The notes: a model not told the origin generated them from the sequence alone. DNA of 64,000 bases from Zygnema cylindricum (GCA_037447655.1 JBBHKE010000738.1:57616-121615); one strand, 5' to 3'; positions 46,521 to 57,906 are shown, counted from the first letter of the stretch. Numbers and translations are program-made.

Positions 46521-47849
46521 TCAAGACGGGACTTCTATATTATTATCCCTCCAATACCTTTGTAAAAACTCAGAATTTTTATCCTCTAAAGTCAACTCAT
46601 CTTCAGGCCTTCCTAGATAATGCACTTGCCAGAATATAGTATCACCAACCTTGAACCGTTGACCAACCCAATCTATTACCCATCTGTGGACTTCAGGTTC
46701 TATAATTATTGAGGGATCCAATTCCAGTTCTCTTTCTGTTGGTCGAAGATTCGCTGGTTTCAGTTGGCTGATGTGTATCACTGGATGAATTTTTGTTGAA
46801 GGCGGAAAATCCAATTTGGCAGCAACTGACGATATCATCTCTATTACAGTAAATGGTCCAATGTACTTAGGGGCAAATTTCCCCGTAGGATCCGATTGTC
46901 CCTCAATCTTGCACCTGTAATGAGTTGTAGAAAGCCAAACCTTGTCACCTGTGCGTAACACCCAATCACCCCGTTTACGGTTAGCATTTAATTCTTGCCT
47001 CCTTTGTGCCTCCACTAATGAATCCCGGACAGTTTTCCAAATTGTTTGAACGTATTCCCAAAACTCTGTTCCAGAACCCCTATTCTCTTGAGTGACCCCT
47101 GTTATTAAGTCCAATGCTTCTCTAGGTTGGTATCCGTATGCAACCTTAAATGGCGAGAATCCTGTACTAGCATGTTTACATGAATTGTATGCAAATTCCA
47201 TTAATGGCAGTTTAGATTCCCATGTGTTCTGAACTCCACTGCAAACAGTCCTGAGCATTTCCTCTAGTGTACGATTCATCCTTTCTGTCTGTCCATCTGT
47301 CTGAGGATGATAAGCAGTACTCATCTTCAATTCAGTGCCTAAGTTTTGCTGCAATTCTTTCCAAAATGCAGATGTAAATTTAGAATCTCTATCACTGACT
47401 ATAGACAGGGGAACTCCATGATGTCTGACCACGTTGTCAAAATATAACTTTGCAATATCTACAACTGAATGAGTAGTTTTACAAGGGATAAAGATTGCCA
47501 TTTTACTGAACCTATCGACTACGACCATGATACTGTCATTTCTTCTAGATGTAGCTGGTAACCTGACAATAAAATCCATACTGACAGATTCCCATGGTTT
47601 TTCGGGGATATCTAAAGGTTTTAAGAGACCTCTAGGTTTCTGGTTACTAGGTTTACTCTGTTGGCAAGGGACACAACTTTCCACGTGTCTCGACACCTCC
47701 TTTGCCATCCCTGGCCAAAACAATCTACTCTGCAACCGACTAAGAGTTTTATCTCGACCAAGATGTCCTAAATGCTCATGGGCTTCCTGTAAAAGTTGTT
47801 TTCTCAAGTCTCCCATTTCAGGAATGCATAACCTATCCCCTGTTCGCAA
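46521..47849 (-). CDS. Gypsy integrase portion of pol with chromodomain-like tail
   Basis: 442 codons on the minus strand, in a different frame from the upstream pol ORF. The integrase HHCC zinc domain is at about residues 20-60 ([20 protein letters not shown]). The catalytic core has MDFIVRLP with its Asp near 90, [20 protein letters not shown] near 152, and [18 protein letters not shown] supplying the last Glu. The tail has a GPF/Y-like YIGPFTVIE stretch and at about 385-435 a chromodomain-like segment ([26 protein letters not shown]), suggesting the chromovirus branch. The first ATG is not the natural start: the reading frame should continue from RNase H, and the two pol ORFs overlap for about 46 nt around the frame break. 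Confidence 0.92.
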   Translation of the reverse strand: MRTGDRLCIPEMGDLRKQLLQEAHEHLGHLGRDKTLSRLQSRLFWPGMAKEVSRHVESCVPCQQSKPSNQKPRGLLKPLDIPEKPWESVSMDFIVRLPATSRRNDSIMVVVDRFSKMAIFIPCKTTHSVVDIAKLYFDNVVRHHGVPLSIVSDRDSKFTSAFWKELQQNLGTELKMSTAYHPQTDGQTERMNRTLEEMLRTVCSGVQNTWESKLPLMEFAYNSCKHASTGFSPFKVAYGYQPREALDLITGVTQENRGSGTEFWEYVQTIWKTVRDSLVEAQRRQELNANRKRGDWVLRTGDKVWLSTTHYRCKIEGQSDPTGKFAPKYIGPFTVIEMISSVAAKLDFPPSTKIHPVIHISQLKPANLRPTERELELDPSIIIEPEVHRWVIDWVGQRFKVGDTIFWQVHYLGRPEDELTLEDKNSEFLQRYWRDNNIEVPS

Positions 47850-50239
47850 ATACAGTAAACCTCTTCTATTCTAAAGTTTTTGACATGCCTCTCATTCAGT
47901 GGGTCAGAATTCCCTCCCGAAATATTCTTGCAAATCACAACAAAATAAGGATCTTTATCATAACCATATCTAACTGTATCTAAAAACAATTCATCTTGAA
48001 CCATAACACTTATTTCAAAACATCTACTTAAAGGATCTGCAACTACATTTGTCTTCCCAGGAATATGTTTGACATTAAATTTGAAATATGCTAATTTTTG
48101 CATCCACCTAACCTGTCTGCCAGTCATAATCTGTGCATCACTTAATCTTTGCAAATAAGAAAGTGCTTTATTATCACAGTGAACTGTAAATTCTTTATTA
48201 TGCAAATAACATCGCCATTTCACCAATGCATGTACAATTGCAAGTAATTCTTTTTCTTGTGCTGTATAGTTCTTTTCAGCATCATTGAATTTTCTGGACT
48301 CAAAAGCAATTGGATGAAAGTGTTTGCCGACTTTTTGACTTATGACTGCACCTAGACCTTTGTCAGATGCATCTGTAGTGATCAGAACTTCAAATTCTCC
48401 AGCAGGGTCAGGATACACCAGTGTAGGGGCAGAGGTCAACTTCCCTTTTAGTTCCTCGAATGCTCTCTCTTGATCAGCTCCCCACACAAACGTCTCTTTT
48501 TCCCGAAGTAAATCCGTCAACGGTGCAGCGATCATACTGAAGTTCTTTATAAATTTCCTGTAGTAAGTGGCCAATCCCAAAAACGATCTAACTTCTGTGA
48601 CATTAGTAGGTTGTTTCCAGTTTTGGATTGCTAAAATTTTGGATGGGTCTGTTTTAACACCTTCCCCACTAACTATATGTCCCAAAAATAATTGTTCACT
48701 TTTAAGAAAACTAGATTTTGACAATTTTCCATATAATTTTCTTTCTCTTAACCTTTCCAACACTCTTTTTAAATGAATTACATGTTGTTCTTTAGATTCA
48801 CTGTAGACTAAAATATCGTCTATAAACACTTGGACAAACTCATCTATGTAATCTGAAAAGGTTTGGTTCATTAATCTTTGGTAAGTAGGCGGTGCATTCG
48901 TTAAGCCGAATGGCATCACGATCCATTCAAAATGACCCACTCTAGTTCTGAAAGCAGTTTTATCAACATCCTCAATTCTAATTGGCACCTGATTAAAGCC
49001 ACTACGCAGGTCAATCAACGAAAATACTTTAGCACCTTTTAAACGATCTATCAAATCAGAAATTAAAGGTAACGGATACTTATCCTTCACCGTAATCTTG
49101 TTCAGACTACGATAATCGACGCACATTCTCAACGTTCCGTCCTTCTTTTTGACGAAAAGAACTGGTGCTCCGTACGGTGATTTGCTGGGTTGAATATGTC
49201 CTTTCTCTAGGAGTTCTTTGATCTGTTTCTTTAACTCCTCTTGCTCAAAGAAACTGTGCTTATAAATTCCTGTGACAGGAGGGTTACATCCAGGTTCCAA
49301 GTTAATAACATGTTCTACATCTCGGGAAGGTGGCCTTCCTGAGGGTAAATCACTTGGAAAAACATCCCGGAATTCAAAAATCAAATCCTTAATAGTAGCA
49401 TCAGGTGTATTAATGTCAGTTACAAAATCATATTTTTGTTTTTCAAGATTTTTAGTGGTGTCTGATTCAGGAATAACATGAATGTTAGTGTTTTCTCCCC
49501 CCCCTTCATGAGTAACTGCCTCAGTTACTAATAACAAGAAAGCATGATTTATTTTATCTTTTAAATGCTTTTTAAATTGTTTAGCGGAAATCAAACCTTC
49601 TACTCCCAATCTGGTTATGTTATTTATATGATTCCTATGCAATTTCTTAGGAGATAATGCTTGCAAAACCTTCCAACCGTTTTCAGACTTCACTTTTATG
49701 GTATTAATTTCCCAATTAATTTGAGGATTATGTTCTGTTAACCAAGGCTTTCCCAGAATTAGTTCTTCACTTCCCAAATTCATTATTTCACACACAACTT
49801 TCATTTTATGACCCTGGATATCAACTTCTATCGTGTCAGTTTGTAAGTCTAATGTGGACTTATTACCATTTGCCACTTGAACATGTAAAGGCTTTTCCCT
49901 TATGACAGTAGGAATTTTATTTTCCTCTACAAACTTATGTGAAATAAAATTATGTGTGGCACCTGAATCAACCATTACTTTCAACGGCTTTCCTTCCACT
50001 AATGACTCGAATCTAATCAAACTGTGTCTGGTGTCGTCATTACTTAGCTGTCCTAACATAGGTCTGTTGTTGAGAATTTCATCAGAAGGATTCTTTAAAC
50101 TATGCAGTGTAGTGAGAATCATAATAAATTCAGCTATCCTAACTTTTCCATTCATTAATTTGCCCTCCAAAGTTAACTCTTTAACTTCTGGATCCAGTTG
50201 ACTAAACTGAGGACTTTCAGTTAGTCCTTTCCGTTTCCC
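47804..50239 (-). CDS. Gypsy pol: protease, reverse transcriptase, RNase H (reached by -1 frameshift)
   Basis: The frame is open on the minus strand from the slippery site at 50239-50233 to a stop at 47804. No ATG begins this frame near gag, so translation through gag is expected. Residues below count from the codon at 50170. Protease active site [13 protein letters not shown] at about 66-78. RT has [33 protein letters not shown] and the catalytic [12 protein letters not shown] at about 445 (DD intact). RNase H starts near [14 protein letters not shown] (about 590) and runs to DPLSRCFE near 720. After a linker the frame runs into a stop where the integrase frame takes over; a single missing base near 47860 explains this (see findings). 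Confidence 0.94.
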   Translation of the reverse strand, partial: GKRKGLTESPQFSQLDPEVKELTLEGKLMNGKVRIAEFIMILTTLHSLKNPSDEILNNRPMLGQLSNDDTRHSLIRFESLVEGKPLKVMVDSGATHNFISHKFVEENKIPTVIREKPLHVQVANGNKSTLDLQTDTIEVDIQGHKMKVVCEIMNLGSEELILGKPWLTEHNPQINWEINTIKVKSENGWKVLQALSPKKLHRNHINNITRLGVEGLISAKQFKKHLKDKINHAFLLLVTEAVTHEGGGENTNIHVIPESDTTKNLEKQKYDFVTDINTPDATIKDLIFEFRDVFPSDLPSGRPPSRDVEHVINLEPGCNPPVTGIYKHSFFEQEELKKQIKELLEKGHIQPSKSPYGAPVLFVKKKDGTLRMCVDYRSLNKITVKDKYPLPLISDLIDRLKGAKVFSLIDLRSGFNQVPIRIEDVDKTAFRTRVGHFEWIVMPFGLTNAPPTYQRLMNQTFSDYIDEFVQVFIDDILVYSESKEQHVIHLKRVLERLRERKLYGKLSKSSFLKSEQLFLGHIVSGEGVKTDPSKILAIQNWKQPTNVTEVRSFLGLATYYRKFIKNFSMIAAPLTDLLREKETFVWGADQERAFEELKGKLTSAPTLVYPDPAGEFEVLITTDASDKGLGAVISQKVGKHFHPIAFESRKFNDAEKNYTAQEKELLAIVHALVKWRCYLHNKEFTVHCDNKALSYLQRLSDAQIMTGRQVRWMQKLAYFKFNVKHIPGKTNVVADPLSRCFEISVMVQDELFLDTVRYGYDKDPYFVVICKNISGGNSDPLNERHVKNFRIEEVYCICEQGIGYAFLKWET
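50210..50239 (-). promoter_or_regulatory. Predicted -1 ribosomal frameshift signal at the gag/pol junction
   Basis: The heptamer GGGAAAC (plus 50233-50239) lies in the gag frame as G GGA AAC, the X XXY YYZ form that permits simultaneous -1 slippage. Four nt downstream is a perfect 6-bp stem AGGACT/AGTCCT (50228-50223 and 50215-50210) with a 7-nt loop, overlapping the gag stop. The -1 frame is open through protease and RT. The arrangement is read directly from sequence; that it works is inference. Confidence 0.75.
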
Positions 50240-51543
50240 ACCTCCTGGGCTTCCTGCTCAGCTAGATATAATGCAATGTCCTCTTGGAGACCTTCATTTA
50301 CATCGACTGTTTTGAGAGAACCTTTATCTGTACAGTCTTTAGCGTAATGATCTGGACCTCCACATTTGAAACAAGTGACTTTCTTTTTGGGTTTTGTGCA
50401 CTCTCTACTAAAATGTCCCTCCTCTCCACAGTTATAACAGTTAATCTTTTTCAATTGTGCACACTCAAATGCTCTATGACCCCTTTTCTGACAAATAGTG
50501 CATGTGGGAATGGTAAGGTTAGACTTCTGGGCATTAATGTTTGGTTTAGGACTTTTAATGTACCCCCCTCTAATGTTAAATCTATTTCCTGCATTAACGC
50601 TATGTCCACCCCTTTGATTTCCCCTGAAGATATTTTGCCTATTCACCAGTCCAGCATTCATTCCCTCTTCAACAAATTCCTCCTCATCCCACTGTGATAC
50701 TTCATTTAAATTACCCCTGAGTGATCGAGTTTCCCGATTATACCCCAACTGATCCTCTAATTCCAATGACTTATCTTGTAATTCCTTCAAATTATTAAAA
50801 TTTTGATGTTTTAGCTCAGATTTCAGTATAGGATTCAAATAGTTCAAGAAATGCAATTTAGCCATTTCATCAGTCAAACCTATGACATGAATACTAGATG
50901 AGTCAAATTCCACAATATAATCCTTCACAGATCCAGTCTGCTTACAATTCAGCCACTTTTCTTCCATTCTGGATTTAAAAGTGACAGACAAGAAACGCGA
51001 TTTGATCGCGGTTTTAAAAGTTTCCCAATCAGCATTATCAGGAATCAATTTAGATCTTCTCTGGGTATAATACCAAATCTGAGCATCACCTTTCAGACAA
51101 CTAACAGCAAAAGAAGTGTAATCATCACGATCACAATTTCTAGATTCCAAATAATACTCCATATGAAAAATCCAAGCATCCAACTCATCAATCTTCTTAC
51201 CATCAAACGATGGTGCCTCACTAATAGACAATTTCAGATCTCTTATCTTCTTAGGTCTATCATGATCATCCTCCCTAAAACTGGCATTTCTTTTACTACT
51301 CTCACCCTTTTGGTCATTCATATTATTGTTGGTCTGAATTAAGCTAATAAGTTCATCTAATTTCTCATTTGAAACATTTCCATTTTCTTTAACAACTTTC
51401 AATTCACTTTTCAATTCGGAAATGGTTTCATCCACAGCGGTAGCATGATTATTAAATCTTTTGACCAATTTCACAGTACGCTTCTTCAACATATTTAAAG
51501 CATTCTCCATTTCACGTTTCCATGCAGAATTTGCCATTATCAC
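50221..51543 (-). CDS. gag: Gypsy gag (capsid and nucleocapsid)
   Basis: 440 residues, intact. The structural protein packages the element RNA into virus-like particles. The N-terminal 120 residues are coiled-coil-like and charged. The central retrotransposon gag domain (about 125-300) contains [14 protein letters not shown] and [14 protein letters not shown]. Three CCHC zinc knuckles at about 345-415 are seen: [28 protein letters not shown] and [14 protein letters not shown]; one or two are usual, so three is notable. The start ATG at 51541-51543 gives the full family length. The last codons carry the -1 frameshift heptamer, four codons before the TAA at 50221-50223. Confidence 0.95.
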   Translation of the reverse strand: MIMANSAWKREMENALNMLKKRTVKLVKRFNNHATAVDETISELKSELKVVKENGNVSNEKLDELISLIQTNNNMNDQKGESSKRNASFREDDHDRPKKIRDLKLSISEAPSFDGKKIDELDAWIFHMEYYLESRNCDRDDYTSFAVSCLKGDAQIWYYTQRRSKLIPDNADWETFKTAIKSRFLSVTFKSRMEEKWLNCKQTGSVKDYIVEFDSSSIHVIGLTDEMAKLHFLNYLNPILKSELKHQNFNNLKELQDKSLELEDQLGYNRETRSLRGNLNEVSQWDEEEFVEEGMNAGLVNRQNIFRGNQRGGHSVNAGNRFNIRGGYIKSPKPNINAQKSNLTIPTCTICQKRGHRAFECAQLKKINCYNCGEEGHFSRECTKPKKKVTCFKCGGPDHYAKDCTDKGSLKTVDVNEGLQEDIALYLAEQEAQEVGNGKD

Positions 51544-52302
51544 ACAATGAAATCAAGCAAAAGTAAGGATAGAATATAATTTCCCAAAGAAATTTGCTGC
51601 AGATTTGAAGTCCTTAGATTGCTCCAAAAACTTTTTCTCCTTAACAAATCCTTTGAAAAGATCAAAATCTGAGAAATTAAAAAAAAAAATATTGAAAGTA
51701 AGTTAGTACAAATTCAAATTTTCAATTTCCCAACATTGAAACAGAAATGTAAGAATTTCCCCACCAATTTTGCAATAGCAAAAATTGAAAGCTCTCAAAG
51801 GTAAGATTTAACCATAAATTTGCAACAGCAAAACTGAAATCAATCAAAGGTAACAATTTAGGGTTTGAAAAGTTTTGAGTCATTTCTGGACCCCTTTGCT
51901 CTTGAAGAAGTAAAGTACTCCACTTTCCTTCTCCTCCATTAGCAAATTTCCCACTTCCCACTACATCAGGATCTTTTGTTCTATAATCCTCACATCCTCA
52001 CCCTTCATGGCTTCAAGCCCTCCCTCTACACATGAATCATTGCTAGGAGAAGGCAAGTTTGTTTGGCCTCTAGGTAATTGGAGTGAGCTTCGGCGGTGGC
52101 TACACTGCCCACCCCGCCTTAGTCCTTAGGACCTGAGCACGCCCCACATCTAACCAGCGGCCGCTGGCAGTGTGATCACTCAGTTTCCCTCCAATCCCCT
52201 ACCACTTCACATTGTGGTTCTACCGACACAGGTTAGAGCACCCTCACCGGTCACGGCAATCGATATTCGAGTGAGCAAACTTCTCCCTGGTTTCTAACCA
52301 AA
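51544..52302 (-). other. Gypsy 5' leader
   Basis: Untranslated leader between the PBS and gag. GC-richer near the PBS (52080-52260). No gene; the ORF at 51722-51961 has no motif. Confidence 0.7.
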
Positions 52303-52314
52303 GCTTTGATACCA
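52303..52314 (-). other. Primer-binding site, initiator tRNA-Met type
   Basis: On the minus strand TGGTATCAAAGC begins two nt inside the 5' LTR edge. The standard plant tRNA-iMet-complementary site is TGGTATCAGAGC, so it differs at one base. Confidence 0.85.
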
Positions 52315-52316
52315 TA

Positions 52317-53284
52317 TGTAACAGGATCTCCTACCTCTCAGAAAATCCCATTACTACAAACAATTCCAACCACACATTCCACATTTTGGAAAATACACAT
52401 CCACATTGGAAAACACTCACATAAGGATAACTTTAAATTAGAAGAAGCTTCTGTCCACATAACATTAGCTTGGTCTCTTGCCCTCGTGGCTCAACCCTTC
52501 AATTTAAAGTGTTTCCTCTACTCTCCACTCTTAATAATTCTATCTCTTAACTACTAAAACACTATTTAATTAGTAAGAGATTTCAATGCAAAAATGCCTT
52601 TTCTCCAATTTGGTGTTAATCGCTCAGGACCAAGATCAGCTGGAATTTCCACAAACTTTTCCCAAAGGAAAAGATGTCTACTCTCCTCTTACACTTCACT
52701 ATTTATCCATCATCGCCCTGGACTCGCCAGGCCAGAGTCAACGCTCCGTTTTAACAGGCTTTTACCTGGGCCAATCATTGATCAGCAAAGACTCAGACTG
52801 ACCAATGCAAAAACGTGCGAAATCTCTTACTAACTACTTAGCGCTTTACTAACCAATCAAACGTTACGTTTCACTACGTAACATTTACGTGCAAAATTGC
52901 GCGCCAAACGAAACGCGACTTCGCACGATCGTGCATAACAAATTTCGCACGCGAAACTTCCTACGAAATTCCCTTAAGTGAAAGTGACGTTTCGTACCAA
53001 AATTTGTACGAAACGAAGTACCGTGCATACTAAACGTTTCATTAGAACTTTATGAAACGTACGCGCGTAATTTCGGTACTAATTTGACCCTTAACCCGTT
53101 TCAATGATACCCACTTGTTATTTAGACCCCACGCTGTCACCTAAATACACCCATCGCTATAACTTTTAAACAATAACTCCAAATAGCGTGATTCTTTTGC
53201 GGGCGTCTACCAAATTTAGTACTCTATAATCATAACACCTAAATACCCCTTTATAAACAAGTTCGATCCGCTATTGCTGTTACA
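52317..53284 (-). repeat. 5' LTR of the gypsy element
   Basis: 968 bp, TGTAACA to TGTTACA as read on plus; on the minus strand it is the promoter-bearing upstream LTR. It contains a CpG-dense stretch (about 52855-53070) with repeated CGAAACG/CGTTTCG words. No TATA box assigned. Confidence 0.95.
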
Positions 53285-53497
53285 TACATGGTTTGATAAG
53301 TATTTAAAGATGTACACGTGGATGAATTCATTTAACGATACAAATAGATTCTTAGTAAAAATAAATAGTTTTAGCATAGTACGGTTCACTGTATTTTGCG
53401 AAACAAATACCGCGCATTTGTTTCGACGGCGAAACAAATACTGGGCATTTATTTTTCGACATCTAGAATCGAAAGCCGGAATTGATATGATGTATTA
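53285..53497. other. Spacer between gypsy and copia elements
   Basis: Starts with the gypsy target duplication. 53398-53480 resembles 53886-53945 (AAACAAATA, TTTGTT..., GAAAGCCGG), so part of it may be LTR-derived. No gene. Confidence 0.4.
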
Positions 53498-54486
53498 TGT
53501 TGTTAGGCATCAATTTACACAAATACATTAACTAGTTAAAATAACTAAAAGAAAAGCACAGGCACCCTGCCTGCACCTTCTCTCTCTAGCCCCCATACTT
53601 GTTGTAGTCATTGAAGGAGAGAGAGGGCGGTGGAGCCATGGCTGCCTCAGCTCCATAGGCAGGATTAAAGAGTGACCTAAGTCACCTTCAACAAAAAGGT
53701 TGAGTCCGTCAGGACTCGAACCTCCGACCGGCAGAGCGAGGCGTAGCCGTCAGCTCTTACCGGTCTATCATAAGAGTTCATTAGGATACATAGGGTTTGA
53801 TAGCCATTTAAACATTAACTACATCAATTATCTGATTAACGGAATATGAAATTAAGGACATATGAACTAGTTGGGATTTAGTGCGCACGAAACAAATATA
53901 TCAAACATTTGTTATTTTGGACGGCGAACATTAAAAGCCGGTTTGGATCCGACGGCCCGCATCATTGCCGAGATCCCAGAATGGCCGTCTTCGTGGTTTT
54001 TGGATGTGACATGACCTCTCGACACGTGGCAAGATATCATTGAGAAGCGGAAATCCCGGGGAGCAGCAGGATAAGTCCGAAGGAGACAGACGTCCCCTCC
54101 ATGGCCTTGTCGTACACCAGCCGTACAGAAAGTACATCGGCCTTAGTACAATTTTGCACTATACAGTCTTCTGATTGGTTCGTACATTAGTAGATAGGGG
54201 TTGTGAGAGGGATTTAGGACTTAGAGGATTGAGGAGGTAGCCGCCGCTCTCCCAACAAGCTTGTTTAAATATTCGCATCTTTGCCATTTCATAATTAATT
54301 GCCTGGTTGGGCAATTTCAGTGATTCTTTTTGCCGTGGACTCACAGGAGTCCACACAGCACAAGGGTGCTGTCAGATTGTCTATTTGCCTGCTAAGGTAG
54401 CAGTGATCCAAATTGAAAGAGGGCTAACCGAAAGCTATCTAAAGGCTTCTTGAATTTTGTGATCCAATGGGGGACACAAAATTACA
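53498..54486 (+). repeat. Left LTR of the decayed copia element
   Basis: Clear similarity to the right LTR from about 53530 to 54486, including the AGTCATTGAAGGAGAGAGAG region, CCGTCAGGACTCGAACC, GGATCCGA.GGCCCGCATCAT, and GATTTAGGACTTAGAGGATT. The first ~30 bases (TGTTGTTAGG) are much less similar, so the left edge is approximate. A TGGGCCC sequence just inside may be the primer-binding site. An antisense SINE-like segment lies within it (53530-53780). Confidence 0.75.
53530..53780 (-). repeat. SINE-like segment inside the copia left LTR
   Basis: On minus: a head with GGTAAGAGCTGACGG and box B GGTTCGAGTCC (plus 53712-53722), then AACCTTTTTGTTG, a body with GCAGCCATGGCTCC, then CTCTCTCTCC and a tail of GCAGG.GCCTGTGC. 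The same segment is in the right LTR, so it joined the LTR before the element transposed. Confidence 0.5.
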
Positions 54487-55620
54487 AGTTATGGGCCCAC
54501 CCTCCATCTTCAACGGATTTGGGTTCATTTACTGGGAAGTCATGATGATAAGGGCATTGTGTGAAAAACGATATTGGGGTGTCGTCAATAGACGAGTGAA
54601 ACGTCCATCACACGTGACCCCACCAGGGTTTGATGGAGTGAGGTTTTCAGCAGCAGCATCTGCTCCAACGGAGGAGATAAACGATGGGGATAGCAGTGTG
54701 TTCGAAAAGGGGAAAGGAAAAGACACACCTCTTACTCTTATTGCCACGGCACCCGAAGCGGTGGTCGTTAAGATGGAGGAAAACGATATACAAATGTGGG
54801 AGTACACCAACATGAATGCCAGGCATTTTATTCCAAGGCACCTCACTCAAGCTTTGGCAATCTCTCATCTTCACATCTTCAAGACTGAGGAGTTGCGGAT
54901 GACTTTAGTGGAGATCTATATAGTTGGTACCATTCAGGGGTTTCTGCTGGTGGAGCAAAGGTTGGGGAGTTATACTTACAAAGGAGGGAAGATGTTTGAT
55001 TACTTTAATGATCTCTCTTGCCTTTATATGGAGATGGAGAGTGCCGGATGGACAAGCAAAATGAAGATGAAAGTTAACACTCTTATCATGAAGCATCATG
55101 AGGAGTATGAAAACATAGTGTACCGAGTGCAAGAAATGGATGATATTTCTTAAAATTGGAACACTGTGGTCCGAATGATACTCGTTCAGAAGAACACCAT
55201 CGAGTTCCGCAGAGGAGGAAAAAGTGTTCAAGCTCTAGCTGCCGGAACAGATTGGTGGAGGAAGGATCCGAAGAAGCCGTACAACAACTTCAAATGCGAT
55301 TAATCTGGAGAACCCAGGCCTTCAAACGGCCTTTGCCATTCCTGTAGAAAGCCAAACACTTCATAGCTGATTGCATCAAGCTGTCGGAGTTGAGGCTCCA
55401 AGAAAACCGTGAAGGGGGTTCTTTCGAAGGAAAGAAGAATGCACTTATGGTCACACGAGTGAAAAGAGAGACCGAGGAGGACGAGTCTTCTGAGGAGGAG
55501 GATGGGGAGCTTCTCCTTGACGAGGATTTGGAGGAGAAGGAGATTCCTCGGAAACAAAAGGGCGCTCTTGGAGCTATTCGGGAAGCTCTAGAGGAAGGAT
55601 GGATCATTGATTGAGGTGCA
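54467..55620 (+). pseudogene. Copia gag and protease N-terminus, broken
   Basis: The frame from 54467 (228 codons) has the copia gag pattern: IFNGFGFIYWEVMMIRAL near the start, a hydrophobic middle and VNTLIMKHHEEYENIV. It stops at 55153; downstream frames continue gag with an acidic spacer (RETEEDESSEEEDGELLLDE at about 55470-55530) after at least one frameshift. At 55600-55614 the protease motif reads W-I-I-D-stop-G-A-S: the active-site Ser codon is TGA. Confidence 0.8.
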
Positions 55621-55623
55621 TCC

Positions 55624-56570
55624 ATGCATATGTGCCGTGATAGGCACCTCCTCACTAAGACAAGAAAGATCGTTACTGTAGAAATAAAGTATGGGGATGG
55701 GAGAGTAGTTACCACAGATCTAGTTTTCTCGGTAGATCTGAAAGTTTTAGTGGAGGGTAAGACTTCTATGCTCACATTCTCAGATGTGCTCTACATTCCT
55801 CAGCTAAGTAAAAATCTTTTGTCTACTTTTGTATTAGATGACAAGGATTTTGATACCTTCACTAGAAAGGGAGTCATTACAGCTAAATACGGAGATGAAG
55901 TCTACTTCACAGCAGATAAGGGTAGCCAAGGAATGTTTAGGCTTAACCTGAGTAATGAGAAGAAGAGGGATTACTATGGTGGTGTCTCGAGCTTGATGAT
56001 GTGGCATAAGCGGTTGGGGCATGTGCATTTTGATAGGCTGAGGGAAATGAAGAAGTTGTGTGTAGTAGAAGGCATTCAGTTTGGGGATAATAAAATGATG
56101 GATGATTGTAGTGGCTGTGGCTAAGGTAAGGCTCAGAGTATCCCCTTTCCCAAAACTGCCACGTATAGAGGTGATAAAGTACTAGATCTGGTCCACACAG
56201 ATATTTGGGGACCAGTAAGAGTATCTTCGGTTTGGGGGAAGAGGTATATGCTGACAATTACTGATGATTGGTCTAGATATTCTAGAGTATACTTTCTAAA
56301 AACAAAGTCTGAAACACCAAAGTACTTCAAACAATACTAAGCCTGGACTGAGAAGTTGCACGGAATCCCCATTAAACGAATAAGGAGTGATAATGGGGGA
56401 GAGTACACCTCTAACCAGTTTGAGGAATACCTGAGAGATGAGGGAGTTCAGCATCACAAAACTGTACCAAATAATCCAAACAAAATGGGGTAGCTGAAAG
56501 GTCGAACGTACAGTCTTGATATAGATAAGAAAAACTAGAAACTAGATGCTAAAGGGAAACCGCGATATTT
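55624..56570 (+). pseudogene. Copia protease and integrase, broken by stops and frameshifts
   Basis: Continues from the protease (DVLYIPQLSKNLLST at about 55785-55830) into the GAG-pre-integrase/HHCC domain (MMWHKRLGHVHFDRL, DDCSGCG) and the integrase core: LVHTDIWGP, TDDWSRYSRVYF and RSDNGGEY are recognisable. In-frame stops occur at 56122 and 56338, and a base is missing near 56480 before an out-of-frame QNGVAERSN. The integrase C-terminus appears deleted at about 56520, where the sequence jumps to the post-integrase linker. Confidence 0.9.
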
Positions 56571-56571
56571 T

Positions 56572-57800
56572 GTGGGATGTGATGAGGATGTCAAGGGATA
56601 TATAGTCTATGACTTGTCTAAACAAGATATCATTTTGGTAAAACATATAGTTGTCATGGATGAAGGAAAGTCATTTGATCTCTTTAAATACACTAAGAAA
56701 ATCAGAATCAGTTTTGAGTCCGAAAGTGAGGAAGACGTAGATCTTCCCAGAAGGGACACAAGTGAAAACGTGATTGCAGATTCAAGGGAGATCAACGATG
56801 GGGGAGATATAACGCAATCTCCTCACATTTCTACATACTTTGACAAGATAGAGGAAAAGGAGCCAAAACCGACTTCCATGGATAGGGGAGTCGATGGAAC
56901 AGTAACGGGGAACCCGAGACTTCCCTCCATTCCAGCTTCGGACTTTGAGGGAGGACGGAGGAGCAGCAAAAGACTACAAGAAAAACAGGCTGCTCACAAG
57001 GTAACGAAACTATCTCACCCAGATGAGCCTTAGTCATACTCGGAGGCAATGGTCAGTCCGGAGAAAGAGCGATGGGTCAGAGCCATAAATGATAAGATGG
57101 ATTCCATTATGTAATACTTGGGAGCTGGTGGACTGTCCTCCAGACAGAAAACCTATCGGGTGCAAATAGGTATTTAAATTGAAACTGAACCCCGATAATA
57201 CCATTGAGAGATATAAGGCTCGGTTGGTAGCAAAGGGGTTCACCCTGAAAGAGGGGATAGATAATGAGGAGACCTTTGCTCCGCTGGTTCGGTTCTCATC
57301 TGTAAGGATTCTTCTTAGTCTAGCAACAGCGGAAGACATGGAAATACACCAGATGGATATCAAGATTGCTTTCCTCAATAGTGAACTAGAGGAATAAATC
57401 TTCATGCGTTAACCAAAGCGATTTATAGAGGAAGGAGAAGAGAGCAAAGTCTGCAGGCTCATAAAGCTCTTATATAGACTGAAGCAGGCTCCCAGACAAT
57501 GGAACAAGAAATTAGATGAGTTTCTCACCAGTCCGCGATATATATTTGGATCAATTCTAACCATTCTATTTATATGTTTGAGGATGAGAATGGTGTGATT
57601 TTTATTGCAATTTATGTGGATGATTTGTTGGGGTTAAGTAAGTCTATCGAAAAAATCAATAAGTTAAAGAAAGATCTTAGAAGAAGATTTGACATGAAAG
57701 ATCTAGGGGAGGCTAAATATATCTTAGGGATTCAAATGCAAAGAGATAGAGGGAAGAGAATAATCAGACTTACTCAAAAATAAGCTATAGGAAATATGCT
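56572..57800 (+). pseudogene. Copia linker and reverse transcriptase, broken
   Basis: 56572-57033 encodes the post-integrase linker (GYIVYDLSKQDIILVKHIV, then a long acidic stretch). RT follows in several frames: YKARLVAKGFTLKEGI at about 57208-57255, APLVRFSSVRILLSLA, HQMDIKIAFLNSELEE then a stop near 57395, LYRLKQAPRQWNKKLDEF near 57470-57520, and the catalytic IAIYVDDLLGLS at about 57607-57642 (YVDD intact). At least four stops or frameshifts. Confidence 0.9.
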
Positions 57801-57906
57801 TAAGAAATTCGAGATGGAAAAGGAAAATAGTTGTACCACTCCTATGGACTTGAAAAAAATAAGTGATGGGAGTGTAGAAGGAGGAGCGATAATCTTAGAT
57901 GATTAG

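Larger units (their letters stand above)
45505..53284 (-). mobile_element. Young Ty3/gypsy LTR retrotransposon, nearly complete
   Basis: 7,780 bp bounded by 968-bp LTRs beginning TGTAACA and ending TGTTACA. TACAT lies on both sides (45500-45504 and 53285-53289) as a 5-bp target duplication. I count four base differences between the LTRs by eye (about 0.4%), so insertion was recent. Order on the minus strand: 5' LTR, PBS, gag, pol (protease, RT, RNase H, integrase, chromodomain-like tail), polypurine tract, 3' LTR. That domain order is the Ty3/gypsy arrangement. One frame break inside pol (about 47860) probably makes this copy defective unless it is a sequence error. Confidence 0.96.

Noticed and set aside
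47855-47880. Second programmed frameshift in pol
   Set aside because: No X XXY YYZ heptamer at the frame change; a one-base deletion is simpler.
50195-50235. H-type pseudoknot downstream of the frameshift heptamer
   Set aside because: The loop AACTG can pair with CAGTT after the stem, but connecting loops would be zero nt, which is sterically implausible; only the simple hairpin is claimed.
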